A stretch of DNA of 12,033 bases from CAYMRB01 sp964392615. Lineage in GTDB: Bacteria > Planctomycetota > UBA8108. The position numbers and the translations under genes are program-made. Positions 1 to 7,235 of this stretch are shown piece by piece. The DNA lies in contig CAYMRB010000320.1 in the NCBI GenBank assembly GCA_964392615.1, positions 1 to 12,033 of the forward strand, read 5' to 3'. Within the stretch, counting starts at the first letter, position 1; each line of letters begins with the position of its first letter. The notes beneath the pieces are model-generated. The model was not told the DNA's origin, searched no databases, and saw nothing but the letters and a program-made list of their open reading frames with translations.

Positions 1-1620
1 CTCGTCGGCGCCATCGTCATCGTCGTCGTCGTCGTCGTCGTCGCCCACGTCCTCGCCGCCGTTCGAGGACGAGTCGTGGAGGTACTTCAACCGATAGCTC
101 GGCTCCTCGTGTCGCTTGTAGCGCGAGACGAGGTGATGGTCGTAGTCGCGCTCCGTCGGCGTGCTCTCATCCGGGAACAGGTCGTGGTAGCCGTCGGCCA
201 GGACCACGTCCTCCGCCTGGATGTCGGGGACGACGCCGGTTTCCTGAATCGACACCTTGCCCGGCAGCAGGTACTCGCTGACGGTGATCTTGAGCTGCGC
301 GCGGTGCGGCAGGCTCTGGAGCTGCTGAACCGAGCCTTTGCCGAAGGTGCGCGTTCCGAGGACCAGCGCGCGGTTGTTCTTTTGCAGGGCGCCGATGACG
401 ATCTCCGCACCCGACGCCGAGCCCTCGTCGGCGAGCACGACCATCGGGTATCGGGGCTGCGTACCGTCCTCGCTGGCGTGCTGGTACGTCGGGTGTGCGT
501 TCTTGTAGGCCGTGCCGACGATCTCGCCCTTCTCGAGGAACATGTTCGCCATGTCGACGGCCTGCGTCAGGAGACCGCCCGAGTTCTGGCGCAGGTCGAG
601 GATCAGGCCGGACAGCGGCTTGTCGCCGTTCTGCTCTTTCAGGAGCGCGAGGTTGCGTTCGAGAGCCGGGAATGTGTTCTTGTCGAAGTTCTTGACGTGG
701 ATGTAGCCGACGCCACCGTCCCAGGGGCCCGCGTCGTCCTGCGTCGGATCGCCGAGGTACTTCGACGCGACACTGCGGATCTCGACGCGATCGCGGCGCA
801 CCTCGATCGCTTTCGTGACGATCTCGTCGCTGCCCATCGACGCCTTGCGCTTGACGGTCAGCGTGATCTTCGAGTGGCGGGGGCCGCGGATTCTCTTTAC
901 CGCTTCCAGCACCGTCATGTTGACCGTCGATTCGTCGCCGATCTTGACGATCAGGTCGTCGCGTTGGAAGCCCGCCCGAAACGCCGGCGTTCCGTCGAGT
1001 ACCTGCCGCACCTGCAGGCGGCCATCCTCGTTGACGCCGACGAGCATACCGACGCCGACGATCTCTCCCTTGATGTGGACCTCGAATTCCTGGGCGTTTT
1101 CCGGTGGGAACACGAGCGTGTGCGGATCGATTCCCGACAGGAAGCCGTTCGCCGCGGCATAGCGCAGCTCGTTCAGCGCTTGCTCGCCGTCGTAGTGCTG
1201 CTTCAGAAAGTCGAAGGTGCTCTCCAGGAGCCGCACGGCGTCCATCCGGCTGCGCAGCGAGCTCAGCGGGAAGACCTCGCCCTTATTGCCGATATGGACC
1301 GCCACGTAGGGGTGGCTCGGATCGGAGTTCTCGACGTAGATCTCATCGGCCGCGAGCTCGAGCGACGCGAACGCGCGTCGGACGAGCTTGCCGGGCTCGA
1401 TGCGGTCGAGGTCGAGGTAGCTCTCCTGCAGGCGCCGGTCGATGTAGCGGAACAGGAGCGGGAAATCGGTCTCCCCGTCGATCGAGCGATTCTGCGCCGG
1501 CACGCCGACCGTCGACAGCACGGCGAACAGGAGCGCGATCGAGGCGGCGATCAGCAGAAGACCGCGGAAGAAGCTCAGCGGCGAGCTCTTCGCGGCACGC
1601 GCCGGGTGGTGGTCCTGCAT
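1..1620 (-). CDS. C-terminal processing peptidase (S41 family, PDZ domain), 3' end outside window
   Basis: Membrane-anchored or periplasmic serine protease of the CtpA/Prc (S41) family, which cleaves C-terminal tails of envelope proteins. Read from the ATG at 1620, 540 codons are visible before the window edge with no stop. Residues about 17-40 form one hydrophobic segment (signal anchor), about 183-280 a PDZ domain beginning GEIVGVGM, followed by the protease core. The catalytic serine S403 lies in GSASGAEI and the catalytic lysine K428 in TFGKGSVQ, 25 residues apart as in characterised CtpA/Prc enzymes. After the core comes a hydrophilic tail with ten consecutive Asp (about 527-536). Such acidic linkers precede a further C-terminal region in long S41 proteases, so the protein probably continues (inference). 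An in-frame ATG at 1680 would add 20 residues; I prefer 1620 because the extension uses TTG, AGA and GGA codons and neither start has a clear Shine-Dalgarno. In-frame TAA at 1708-1710 bounds the start. It lies downstream of araB on the same strand. Confidence 0.94.
   Translation of the reverse strand, partial: MQDHHPARAAKSSPLSFFRGLLLIAASIALLFAVLSTVGVPAQNRSIDGETDFPLLFRYIDRRLQESYLDLDRIEPGKLVRRAFASLELAADEIYVENSDPSHPYVAVHIGNKGEVFPLSSLRSRMDAVRLLESTFDFLKQHYDGEQALNELRYAAANGFLSGIDPHTLVFPPENAQEFEVHIKGEIVGVGMLVGVNEDGRLQVRQVLDGTPAFRAGFQRDDLIVKIGDESTVNMTVLEAVKRIRGPRHSKITLTVKRKASMGSDEIVTKAIEVRRDRVEIRSVASKYLGDPTQDDAGPWDGGVGYIHVKNFDKNTFPALERNLALLKEQNGDKPLSGLILDLRQNSGGLLTQAVDMANMFLEKGEIVGTAYKNAHPTYQHASEDGTQPRYPMVVLADEGSASGAEIVIGALQKNNRALVLGTRTFGKGSVQQLQSLPHRAQLKITVSEYLLPGKVSIQETGVVPDIQAEDVVLADGYHDLFPDESTPTERDYDHHLVSRYKRHEEPSYRLKYLHDSSSNGGEDVGDDDDDDDDDDGADE
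13..42 (-). repeat. GTC/ATC trinucleotide run encoding ten aspartates
   Basis: Ten consecutive triplets (GTC or ATC on the + strand) encode ten Asp residues in the S41 protease tail. Eight are GAC and two GAT, so the tract is nearly a pure microsatellite and could vary in length by slippage in multiples of three without breaking the frame. Confidence 0.85.
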
Positions 1621-1745
1621 CGGCGGGATTCTCAAGGGGTTGCGGCGTCCGGCCCGCGCGGCCGCGGCGTTCTTAGTCATGACGCCAAAGGGGGTTCTGG
1701 ACGAGGCTTACACGCGGTCGGGAGGGGGGCAAACAGCGATTGCGA

Positions 1746-3449
1746 TCAGGCTTCGGCGTCGCCGCTCGCACGCGTCCGCATCCCCGCGAGCTCGTGCATC
1801 ACGGCTCCGAGGTCCGGAGGGGGCTCGACGCCGCCGAACGCGTCGTGGAGTTGTCGGTAGATCCGGTAGAGCTCGTCGTAGATCCGCGCGGCTGCTTCGT
1901 TCGGAGAGTACACCGTGTCCTTGCGTCCGGTCATCGCGAGCTGCGCGCTCGCGGCGTCCGCGTGTCCGCCGCCGCTCTTGCCCGCCGCCACGGCTCCGAA
2001 GATCGCTGCACCCAGCGCGCAGGTCTGAGCGGAACGCGACAGCTTGAGGGGCCGTCGCACGATGTCCGCATACACCTGGAGCAAGAATGGGTTCTTCTCG
2101 GCGATGCCGCCGCAGAGGACGATTTCGTCGACCTTCACGCCGCTCGACTCGACGCGTTCGATGATCGTCCGGAAACCGAACGCGGTGGCCTCGATCAACG
2201 CCCGATAGACCGCAGCCGGCGGCGTCTGCAGCGTCTGACCGACGACGAGGCCGCTGAGGAGCGGATCGGCGAGCACGCAGCGATTGCCGTTGTTCCAATC
2301 GAGCGCGACGAGACCCGCTTCGCCCGGCGCCAGCTTGGCAGCCGCCGCGGTGAGCTCCTCGTGACCGAGCCCGGCCGGCGCGGCGAACTCGCGCACGAAC
2401 CACGCGAAGAGGTCGCCGACGGCGGCCTGTCCTGCCTCGAGCCCCCAATGACCGGGCAGGATCGAGTCGCGCACCATGCCGCAAAGCCCGGGAATGTCGC
2501 CGAGGGCCGGCCCGTCCGCGGGATGCACGATCATGTCGCACGAGCTCGTGCCGATGATTTTCGCGAGCATGCCCGGGCCGATACCGGCACCGACCGCTCC
2601 GACGTGCGCGTCGATCGCGGCCGCCGATACGGGGATTCCCGCGGGCAAGCCGAGGCGCTCGGCCGCCGCCTCGCACAACGCGCCGACCGATTCGCCGGCT
2701 GCCGCGACCGCGTCGAACAGCCGCCCGTCGCACCACGCGGCGAGCCCCGGGTCGAGGCGGCCGAGAAAGTCGGCGTCGGGCAGGCCGAGCTCATCGTGCC
2801 AGAATCCCTTGTGTCCAGCCGCGCACGCGTTGCGCTTCACCGCGCGCGGATCGATCTGGCCGACGAGCGTCGCGGCGATCAAATCGCCCTCCTCGAGCCA
2901 GCCCTCGGCCGCCTCCAAGACGTGGGGCGCGACGCGCAGGCAGTGCAGGAGCTTCGCGAAGTACCACTCGCTCGAGTACGCACCGCCGCAGCGCGCGAGA
3001 TGCTGCGGCAGCCGCTCGGCCGCCAGGCGCGTGATCTCCTCGGCCTCGGCCCACGCGGTGTGGTCCTTCCAGAGCCATGCCATCGCGTCGAGGTCGGACG
3101 CGAAGCGCTCGCTCTCGACGAGGGGGCGACAGCGCGCGTCGACCGGCACCGGAGTGCTCGCGGTCGCGTCGATGCCGATGCCGACGATGCGCGAGGGATC
3201 GAAGTCGGCTGCCGCGCTGCGGGCAGCGTCGAGAGCATCGCGCACAGCCGGCACCAGAGCCGTCTCCCAATCGAGCGGGTTCTGGCGCGCGACGTGCGGA
3301 TCTCTCGAGTCCGTCAGGATGCCCTCCTCGCCGCTCGAGTACGCCGCGACCCCGGTACCGACTTCCGTCCCGTCTCCGATGTCCGCGACGAGAGCCCGGA
3401 CGGTGTTCGTACCGAAGTCGAGTCCGATCGCGTATCGTGGCTGCGTCAT
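1746..3449 (-). CDS. araB: L-ribulokinase (FGGY carbohydrate kinase)
   Basis: Cytoplasmic sugar kinase of the FGGY family, predicted to phosphorylate L-ribulose to L-ribulose 5-phosphate using ATP. Length is 567 aa, essentially the length of E. coli AraB. The N-terminal actin-like ATPase fold begins with GLDFGTNTVRAL (residues 9-20). DPHVARQNP (50-58), GIDATASTPVPVD (92-104), AWLWKDHTAWAEAEEI (about 124-139) and the GHKGFWHDE segment (212-220) are AraB-type signatures rather than xylulokinase or glycerol kinase ones. D280 in AAIDAHVGA is the expected catalytic base. CGGIAEKNP (446-454) is the C-terminal nucleotide-binding motif. The ATG at 3449 has an AAGAGGAG Shine-Dalgarno at 3459-3466, nine bases upstream. 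No isomerase (araA) or epimerase (araD) lies beside it, so the actual substrate could be another ketopentose or pentitol. The S41 protease follows downstream on the same strand with an untranslated gap. Confidence 0.92.
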   Translation of the reverse strand: MTQPRYAIGLDFGTNTVRALVADIGDGTEVGTGVAAYSSGEEGILTDSRDPHVARQNPLDWETALVPAVRDALDAARSAAADFDPSRIVGIGIDATASTPVPVDARCRPLVESERFASDLDAMAWLWKDHTAWAEAEEITRLAAERLPQHLARCGGAYSSEWYFAKLLHCLRVAPHVLEAAEGWLEEGDLIAATLVGQIDPRAVKRNACAAGHKGFWHDELGLPDADFLGRLDPGLAAWCDGRLFDAVAAAGESVGALCEAAAERLGLPAGIPVSAAAIDAHVGAVGAGIGPGMLAKIIGTSSCDMIVHPADGPALGDIPGLCGMVRDSILPGHWGLEAGQAAVGDLFAWFVREFAAPAGLGHEELTAAAAKLAPGEAGLVALDWNNGNRCVLADPLLSGLVVGQTLQTPPAAVYRALIEATAFGFRTIIERVESSGVKVDEIVLCGGIAEKNPFLLQVYADIVRRPLKLSRSAQTCALGAAIFGAVAAGKSGGGHADAASAQLAMTGRKDTVYSPNEAAARIYDELYRIYRQLHDAFGGVEPPPDLGAVMHELAGMRTRASGDAEA

Positions 3450-3559
3450 GTTCGTGCGCTCCTCTTCTGCGCGGCGTCGCCGTATGGTTTCTCGCCGGGC
3501 ACTTGGACGCTATCATGGCAAACTTCGCATTCTTTGCAGCCGGAAAAAGACGCCGCCCC
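3450..3559. other. Divergent intergenic region between araB and the polyferredoxin gene
   Basis: About 110 bases containing both 5' regions. The araB Shine-Dalgarno (3459-3466) is clear. For the + strand gene a purine-rich GGAAAAAGA at 3542-3550 lies nine bases before the ATG at 3560. A TATCAT at 3511-3516 resembles a -10 box but has no matching -35, so I call no promoter. Confidence 0.6.
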
Positions 3560-4324
3560 ATGAGCGACAAGGACAGCGACGCCAAGAAGGAAGCCGACGG
3601 CGACGAAGAGAAATCGTCGGGCTTCGATCGCCGCGGGTTTTTCACGCAGGGTTTCCGCAACCTGCTCAACCCGCTCGCCAATGTCGTCGAGAAGCGACTC
3701 GAACGCGTCGGGCTGCCGGACTGGGATGAGGAGCGCCGTCGACGTGAGGCCGCCGCTCCGAGTCACGGCTTCGGGGCGACGCCCGCGGACCGCAAGGTAT
3801 TGCGGCCGCCGGGCGCGCTCGAGGAGGAGGTCTTCCTCGACACGTGCATGACGAGCGGCGAGTGCGTCAACGCGTGTCCGGTCAGCGCGATTCGCTGGGC
3901 GCAAGACCCGGACGACCCGCGGCGCGACGGCAAGCCGTTCGTCGACCCCGGCGTGCAGGCATGCGTCGCCTGCGACGATCTGACGTGTATGCACGTGTGC
4001 CCGAGCGGCGCGCTGTCGCCGATGGCGCGCGAAGACATTCGCATGGGGCTCGCCGTCGTCCAGACAGTTCAGTGCGTGCGCGTGCGCGGCGAGGACTGTC
4101 AGATCTGCGTCGACAAGTGTCCGCTCGGATCGAGCGCGCTCGAGATCCCGTACTACCAGAGCCCGATCGAGGTCAACGTCGACGGCTGCATCGGTTGCGG
4201 CGTCTGCGAGATGTACTGCCCGACGACGCCCGCGGCGATCGTGGTCGAGCCGCTGAACGACGCGTACCCGATCGGCGGAGCGGATGACGTGCCCGGCGAC
4301 GGCGGCTATCTACCGATCGATTAG
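3560..4324 (+). CDS. NapG/MauM-like 4Fe-4S polyferredoxin with altered first cluster
   Basis: Predicted electron-transfer iron-sulfur protein, 254 aa, with four cysteine groups ordered and spaced as in the NapG/MauM ferredoxin-type family: C96-x5-C102-x3-C106-P, C135-x2-C138-x4-C143-x3-C147-P, C172-x7-C180-x2-C183-x3-C187-P, and C210-x2-C213-x2-C216-x3-C220-P. In the first group the expected second cysteine is Ser99 (codon AGC), leaving three Cys ligands. The N-terminus is a highly charged stretch of about 20 residues, then FDRRGFFTQGF (22-32), which resembles a Tat twin-arginine motif but lacks a hydrophobic core afterwards, so export is doubtful. An upstream in-frame ATG at 3515 would add 15 residues; I chose 3560 because GGAAAAAGA precedes it at suitable distance and nothing resembling a ribosome site precedes 3515. 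No partner oxidoreductase or NapH-like membrane protein is adjacent, so its redox partner is unknown. Confidence 0.88.
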   Translation: MSDKDSDAKKEADGDEEKSSGFDRRGFFTQGFRNLLNPLANVVEKRLERVGLPDWDEERRRREAAAPSHGFGATPADRKVLRPPGALEEEVFLDTCMTSGECVNACPVSAIRWAQDPDDPRRDGKPFVDPGVQACVACDDLTCMHVCPSGALSPMAREDIRMGLAVVQTVQCVRVRGEDCQICVDKCPLGSSALEIPYYQSPIEVNVDGCIGCGVCEMYCPTTPAAIVVEPLNDAYPIGGADDVPGDGGYLPID

Positions 4325-4420
4325 CGTCGAGCTCTGCTGTTCGCGGTTACCGCCGCCGGAAGGAACCTCCTCGGGTTCGGCAGGGCGCGCGCAGACAGAG
4401 GCCGAGTGGCGCTCGAGGCG

Positions 4421-5497
4421 TCAGACGGCGACCGGTTCGGCGTCCTTCTTCGTCGTGCGCGACGTCTTCGCTTCCCAGACCGTGAACGCGATGATCGACG
4501 CGGCGCCGAGGAACGCGACGGCGACGGTCGTCCACTCGTTGCCGCCGAACGCGTCGGGCCAGAGGTTGCGCACGTCGACGTACTTGTCGCCGACGAGCAC
4601 ACGCTCCTTGAACGGCCACAGGTTCCACAGCGAGCCGATCATCAGCCCCGCGAGAAACGCCATGGTGGGGGAGTGGTATCGCGCGAGCAAGAAGCGTAGC
4701 AACTTGGCGAACAGCTTCAGCCCGACGATGCAGCCGAGTCCGAACGAGCCGACGGTCAGCACGTCGAAGTTGTTCAGCGCGCCGAGGAACTCGAAGTAGA
4801 CGCCGAAGAGGAGGAGCAGGAACGAACCGCTGACGCCCGGCAGAATCATCGCCGAGATCGCGATCGCGCCGACGATGAAGAAGAACCCGAGCCGCGCGAC
4901 CGAGTGGTCGGCGACGTACTCTCCTTTCTGTTCGGCGGCGTTCGTGTCGACGGCGGCCGCCCCCGCCGTCGTGTCGACAACAGTGATCGGCGTCTCCTTC
5001 ATGGCCAGCTTCTTCTCCGCAGCGGCCCGGCGGTCCGCACCGCTGAGGCCGAAGCTCAGAAGCACGGTCAGCGTGGCCGCGACGACGGCCGCCGTCGCTT
5101 CGGGCCACGACTTGCGCTCGAGCAGGCGATACGGCACGACGATCGACGCGATGACGATGCCGAAGAAGAGCCCGTACGTCGGATCGTGATACTCGCGCAG
5201 GAGCAGCTCCATCAGGAAGCTCGCAGCGAGGACCGCCGCCGCCGCGCCGACCAGGAGGAGCAGCACGAAGCGTCCGTCGTACTTGCGCCAGAAGCCAATC
5301 GCTCCGGCGACTTTGGACGGCGCGCGCAGCGCGGTGCGCAGGTCGTCGACCGTCCGAGCGCCGAAGCGTTCGATCACGGCGAGGATTCGCTCGTAGAGCC
5401 CGAGCACGAGCATCATCGTCCCGCCGCTGACGCCGGGGATGATGTTCGCGATGCCGATGACGGCTCCCTTCAAGAAGAGCGAGATGGTTTCCTTCAC
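4421..5497 (-). CDS. DUF368 / PopT-type polyprenyl-phosphate transporter
   Basis: Polytopic inner-membrane protein of the DUF368 family, whose characterised members (PopT) return undecaprenyl phosphate across the membrane for cell-wall and surface-polysaccharide synthesis. Length 358 aa from a GTG at 5497. An upstream ATG at 5590 gives a longer frame, but it would overlap pdxT heavily and its extra residues are unlike the family. The GTG has AGGAG (5503-5507 in complement) five bases upstream and the next residues KETISLFLKG match the usual family N-terminus. Two related motifs mark an internal duplication: GIANIIPGVSGGT (15-27) and AISAMILPGVSGS (213-225). Several hydrophobic segments surround each. 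Between the halves is a hydrophilic, Ala-rich loop of about 50 residues (about 153-202). The gene starts 16 bases after the pdxT stop, so it is probably co-transcribed with pdxST; the functional reason for that is unknown. Confidence 0.92.
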   Translation of the reverse strand: MKETISLFLKGAVIGIANIIPGVSGGTMMLVLGLYERILAVIERFGARTVDDLRTALRAPSKVAGAIGFWRKYDGRFVLLLLVGAAAAVLAASFLMELLLREYHDPTYGLFFGIVIASIVVPYRLLERKSWPEATAAVVAATLTVLLSFGLSGADRRAAAEKKLAMKETPITVVDTTAGAAAVDTNAAEQKGEYVADHSVARLGFFFIVGAIAISAMILPGVSGSFLLLLFGVYFEFLGALNNFDVLTVGSFGLGCIVGLKLFAKLLRFLLARYHSPTMAFLAGLMIGSLWNLWPFKERVLVGDKYVDVRNLWPDAFGGNEWTTVAVAFLGAASIIAFTVWEAKTSRTTKKDAEPVAV

Positions 5498-5502
5498 GTC
5501 GT

Positions 5503-5507
5503 CTCCT
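5503..5507 (-). promoter_or_regulatory. Shine-Dalgarno that fixes the DUF368 gene start
   Basis: AGGAG on the minus strand, five bases ahead of the GTG at 5497 and inside the 16-base gap after pdxT. It supports GTG 5497 over the ATG at 5590 inside pdxT. Confidence 0.75.
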
Positions 5508-5513
5508 GCCGCT

Positions 5514-6188
5514 TCAGTCGGCGAGCGGGTTGCCGATAAGCTCCGCCGCACGACCGGCGGCGGATGTGTCTGCCCCTCGTTCTTCGGCAACCGAGGCCTT
5601 TACGCCGCAGAGGTCGAGGAAGTATCGGTGCACCCGCAGGTCGTCGGTCAGCTCGGGGTGGAACGTCGCGAGGAGGAGACGGCCGTCGCGTACCAGAACC
5701 GGAAAGCCTGCGTGCTTGCCGAGCACCTCACAGCGGCTGGTCTCGGTTTCGATAAGCAGCTTCGGTGCGCGAATGAAAACGGCGTGGAACGGCGTGTCGA
5801 ACGGCGTCAGCGCGACGTCGGCCGAGAAGCTGTCCTTCTGCCGACCGTACGCGTTGCGCAGCACCTCGACGTCCGCCAGCTCCCAACGATCGGGGCGGTC
5901 GGCGCCGCGTCCTAGGAGGATGGCGCCCGCGCACGTTCCGAAGATCGGCAACCCGCCGCGACCACGGTCGCGAATCGCGTCGAACAGGCCGTATTTCCGG
6001 GCCAGGTTCTCGATCGTCGTCGACTCGCCGCCCGGTACGATCAGGCCGCTCAGGCCGTCGAGATGCTCGACACGACGCACCGCACGACCGCGGCAGCCGC
6101 AGCGCTCGAGCGCGCCGAGGTGGAGCGGAAACGAACCCTGGAGCGCGAGGACGCCGACGACGGAAGGCGTGTCGACGGAGGAGCTCAC
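5514..6188 (-). CDS. pdxT: Pyridoxal 5'-phosphate synthase glutaminase subunit PdxT
   Basis: Class I glutamine amidotransferase that hydrolyses glutamine and channels ammonia to PdxS in the deoxyxylulose-5-phosphate-independent PLP pathway. Length 224 aa. PGGEST (52-57) forms the oxyanion region, the nucleophile C86 sits in FGTCAGAILL, and H177 and E179 in FHPELTDD complete the triad. RNAYGRQKDSF (111-121) and FIRAP (138-142) are further PdxT signatures. After the family's usual end (YFLDLCG, about residue 195) there is a non-conserved extension of about 29 residues. The start is a GTG at 6188, four bases after the pdxS stop codon, with no clear ribosome site of its own, so translation is probably coupled to pdxS. 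An ATG overlapping the pdxS stop is out of frame. Confidence 0.96.
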   Translation of the reverse strand: MSSSVDTPSVVGVLALQGSFPLHLGALERCGCRGRAVRRVEHLDGLSGLIVPGGESTTIENLARKYGLFDAIRDRGRGGLPIFGTCAGAILLGRGADRPDRWELADVEVLRNAYGRQKDSFSADVALTPFDTPFHAVFIRAPKLLIETETSRCEVLGKHAGFPVLVRDGRLLLATFHPELTDDLRVHRYFLDLCGVKASVAEERGADTSAAGRAAELIGNPLAD

Positions 6189-6192
6189 CGCA

Positions 6193-7080
6193 TCACGAGC
6201 CGCGAGTCTGCAGCAGCTCCTCCTCGGGGATGCCGCTCATCTCGAGGCCCTTCATCGCGCCGCCGACATTCTCGCTGATCTTCGCGAGCTCGTCGGCATC
6301 TTGCCAATGCGTGACCGCCTTGACGATCGCCTCCGCCATGACCTGCGGCTTCGAGGATTTGAAGATGCCCGAGCCGACGAAGACCGCCTCCGCGCCGAGC
6401 GCCATCATCAGCGCGGCGTCCGCGGGCGTCGCGACGCCGCCGGCCGAGAAGTTCGGCACCGGAAGCGTGCCGGTCTCGGCGACGCGCAGCACGAGGTCAT
6501 ACGGCGCGCCCAGCTCCTTGGCCTCGGTCATGAGCTCTTCGCGACCCAGCCGCGTCAGGCGTCGCATCGCGCCGTGGATCTCGCGCAGGTGGCGGGTCGC
6601 CTCGACGATATTCCCGGTGCCCGCTTCGCCCTTCGTGCGGATCATCGCCGCACCCTCGCCGATGCGCCGCAGCGCCTCGCCGAGGTTGCGCGCGCCGCAG
6701 ACGAACGGCACCTTGAACGCGTGCTTCTCGATGTGGTGGCGCTCGTCGGCCGGCGTGAGCACCTCGCTTTCGTCGACGTAGTCGACGCCGATCGCATCGA
6801 GGATGCGCGCCTCGACGAAGTGCCCGATGCGGGCCTTCGCCATGACGGGAATCGATACCGCCGCCTGAATCTCGCGGATCTTCGCGATCGGCGCCATGCG
6901 GGCGACGCCGCCATCGCGGCGGATGTCGGCAGGGACGCGCTCGAGCGCCATCACGGCTGCCGCGCCGGCGTTTTCAGCGATGCGGGCCTGGTCCGCGTCG
7001 GTGACGTCCATGATGACGCCGCCGACGATCATGCGGGCAAGCCCGACCTTCTCTTCCCAATTCTCCGTGCGGTGCTGCAT
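6193..7080 (-). CDS. pdxS: Pyridoxal 5'-phosphate synthase subunit PdxS
   Basis: Synthase subunit that condenses ribose 5-phosphate, glyceraldehyde 3-phosphate and PdxT-derived ammonia into PLP; family members form a dodecamer decorated with PdxT. Length 295 aa from the ATG at 7080, the normal family size. D25 (GVIMDV), the Schiff-base lysine K82 (VMAKARIGH) and the second lysine K150 (IRTKGEAGTG) are all present, and PNFSAGGVATPADAALMM (209-226) with VGSGIFKS (235-242) forms the phosphate-binding end of the barrel. An upstream in-frame TTG at 7188 would add 36 residues of sequence unlike the family, so I reject it. The C-terminal tail ends LLQTRGS. The first gene of the pdxS-pdxT-DUF368 operon. 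Confidence 0.97.
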   Translation of the reverse strand: MQHRTENWEEKVGLARMIVGGVIMDVTDADQARIAENAGAAAVMALERVPADIRRDGGVARMAPIAKIREIQAAVSIPVMAKARIGHFVEARILDAIGVDYVDESEVLTPADERHHIEKHAFKVPFVCGARNLGEALRRIGEGAAMIRTKGEAGTGNIVEATRHLREIHGAMRRLTRLGREELMTEAKELGAPYDLVLRVAETGTLPVPNFSAGGVATPADAALMMALGAEAVFVGSGIFKSSKPQVMAEAIVKAVTHWQDADELAKISENVGGAMKGLEMSGIPEEELLQTRGS

Positions 7081-7143
7081 GTTCCGGGCTAGCTGTTGAG
7101 GGCTGGAAACGGAATTTGAACGCCGGTCTGCGTTCACGCGGAC

Positions 7144-7172
7144 ATTGTGAATATCGGCCCGCAGATTTGCAA
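7144..7172 (-). promoter_or_regulatory. Possible sigma-70-type promoter for the pdxS operon
   Basis: On the minus strand TTGCAA (7167-7172) and CACAAT (7144-7149) are separated by 17 bases, each matching four of six consensus positions. It lies about 65 bases upstream of the pdxS ATG. Judged by eye only; such matches occur by chance. Confidence 0.3.
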
Positions 7173-7235
7173 GATGCACCCGCGCCAACTTCTCGCCCGC
7201 GTGCGCGTCGGGCTGGTGCCCCCCGAGGCTTCCGC

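Noticed and set aside
76..1860. Long open frame on the + strand opposite the S41 protease
   Set aside because: Antisense shadow caused by G/C-rich third positions; the minus strand holds all protease motifs and the + frame has no recognisable domain.
1740..3563. Long open + strand frame opposite araB
   Set aside because: The minus strand carries complete FGGY kinase motifs and a strong ribosome site; the + frame is Arg-rich without domains.
4363..4378. Terminator hairpin between the convergent polyferredoxin and DUF368 genes
   Set aside because: Only a 5-bp stem (GAACC/GGTTC) with no T-tract on either strand; too weak to call.
5498..5590. N-terminal extension of the DUF368 protein from an ATG inside pdxT
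   Set aside because: A GTG at 5497 has a good ribosome site and the family N-terminus; the extension overlaps conserved operon spacing.
7081..7188. N-terminal extension of PdxS from a TTG
   Set aside because: Extension is unlike the family, and the ATG at 7080 gives the standard length.
7195..7213. Terminator after the response regulator
   Set aside because: GCCCG/CGGGC stem of five pairs around a 9-base loop, without a U-tract; expected by chance at this GC content.
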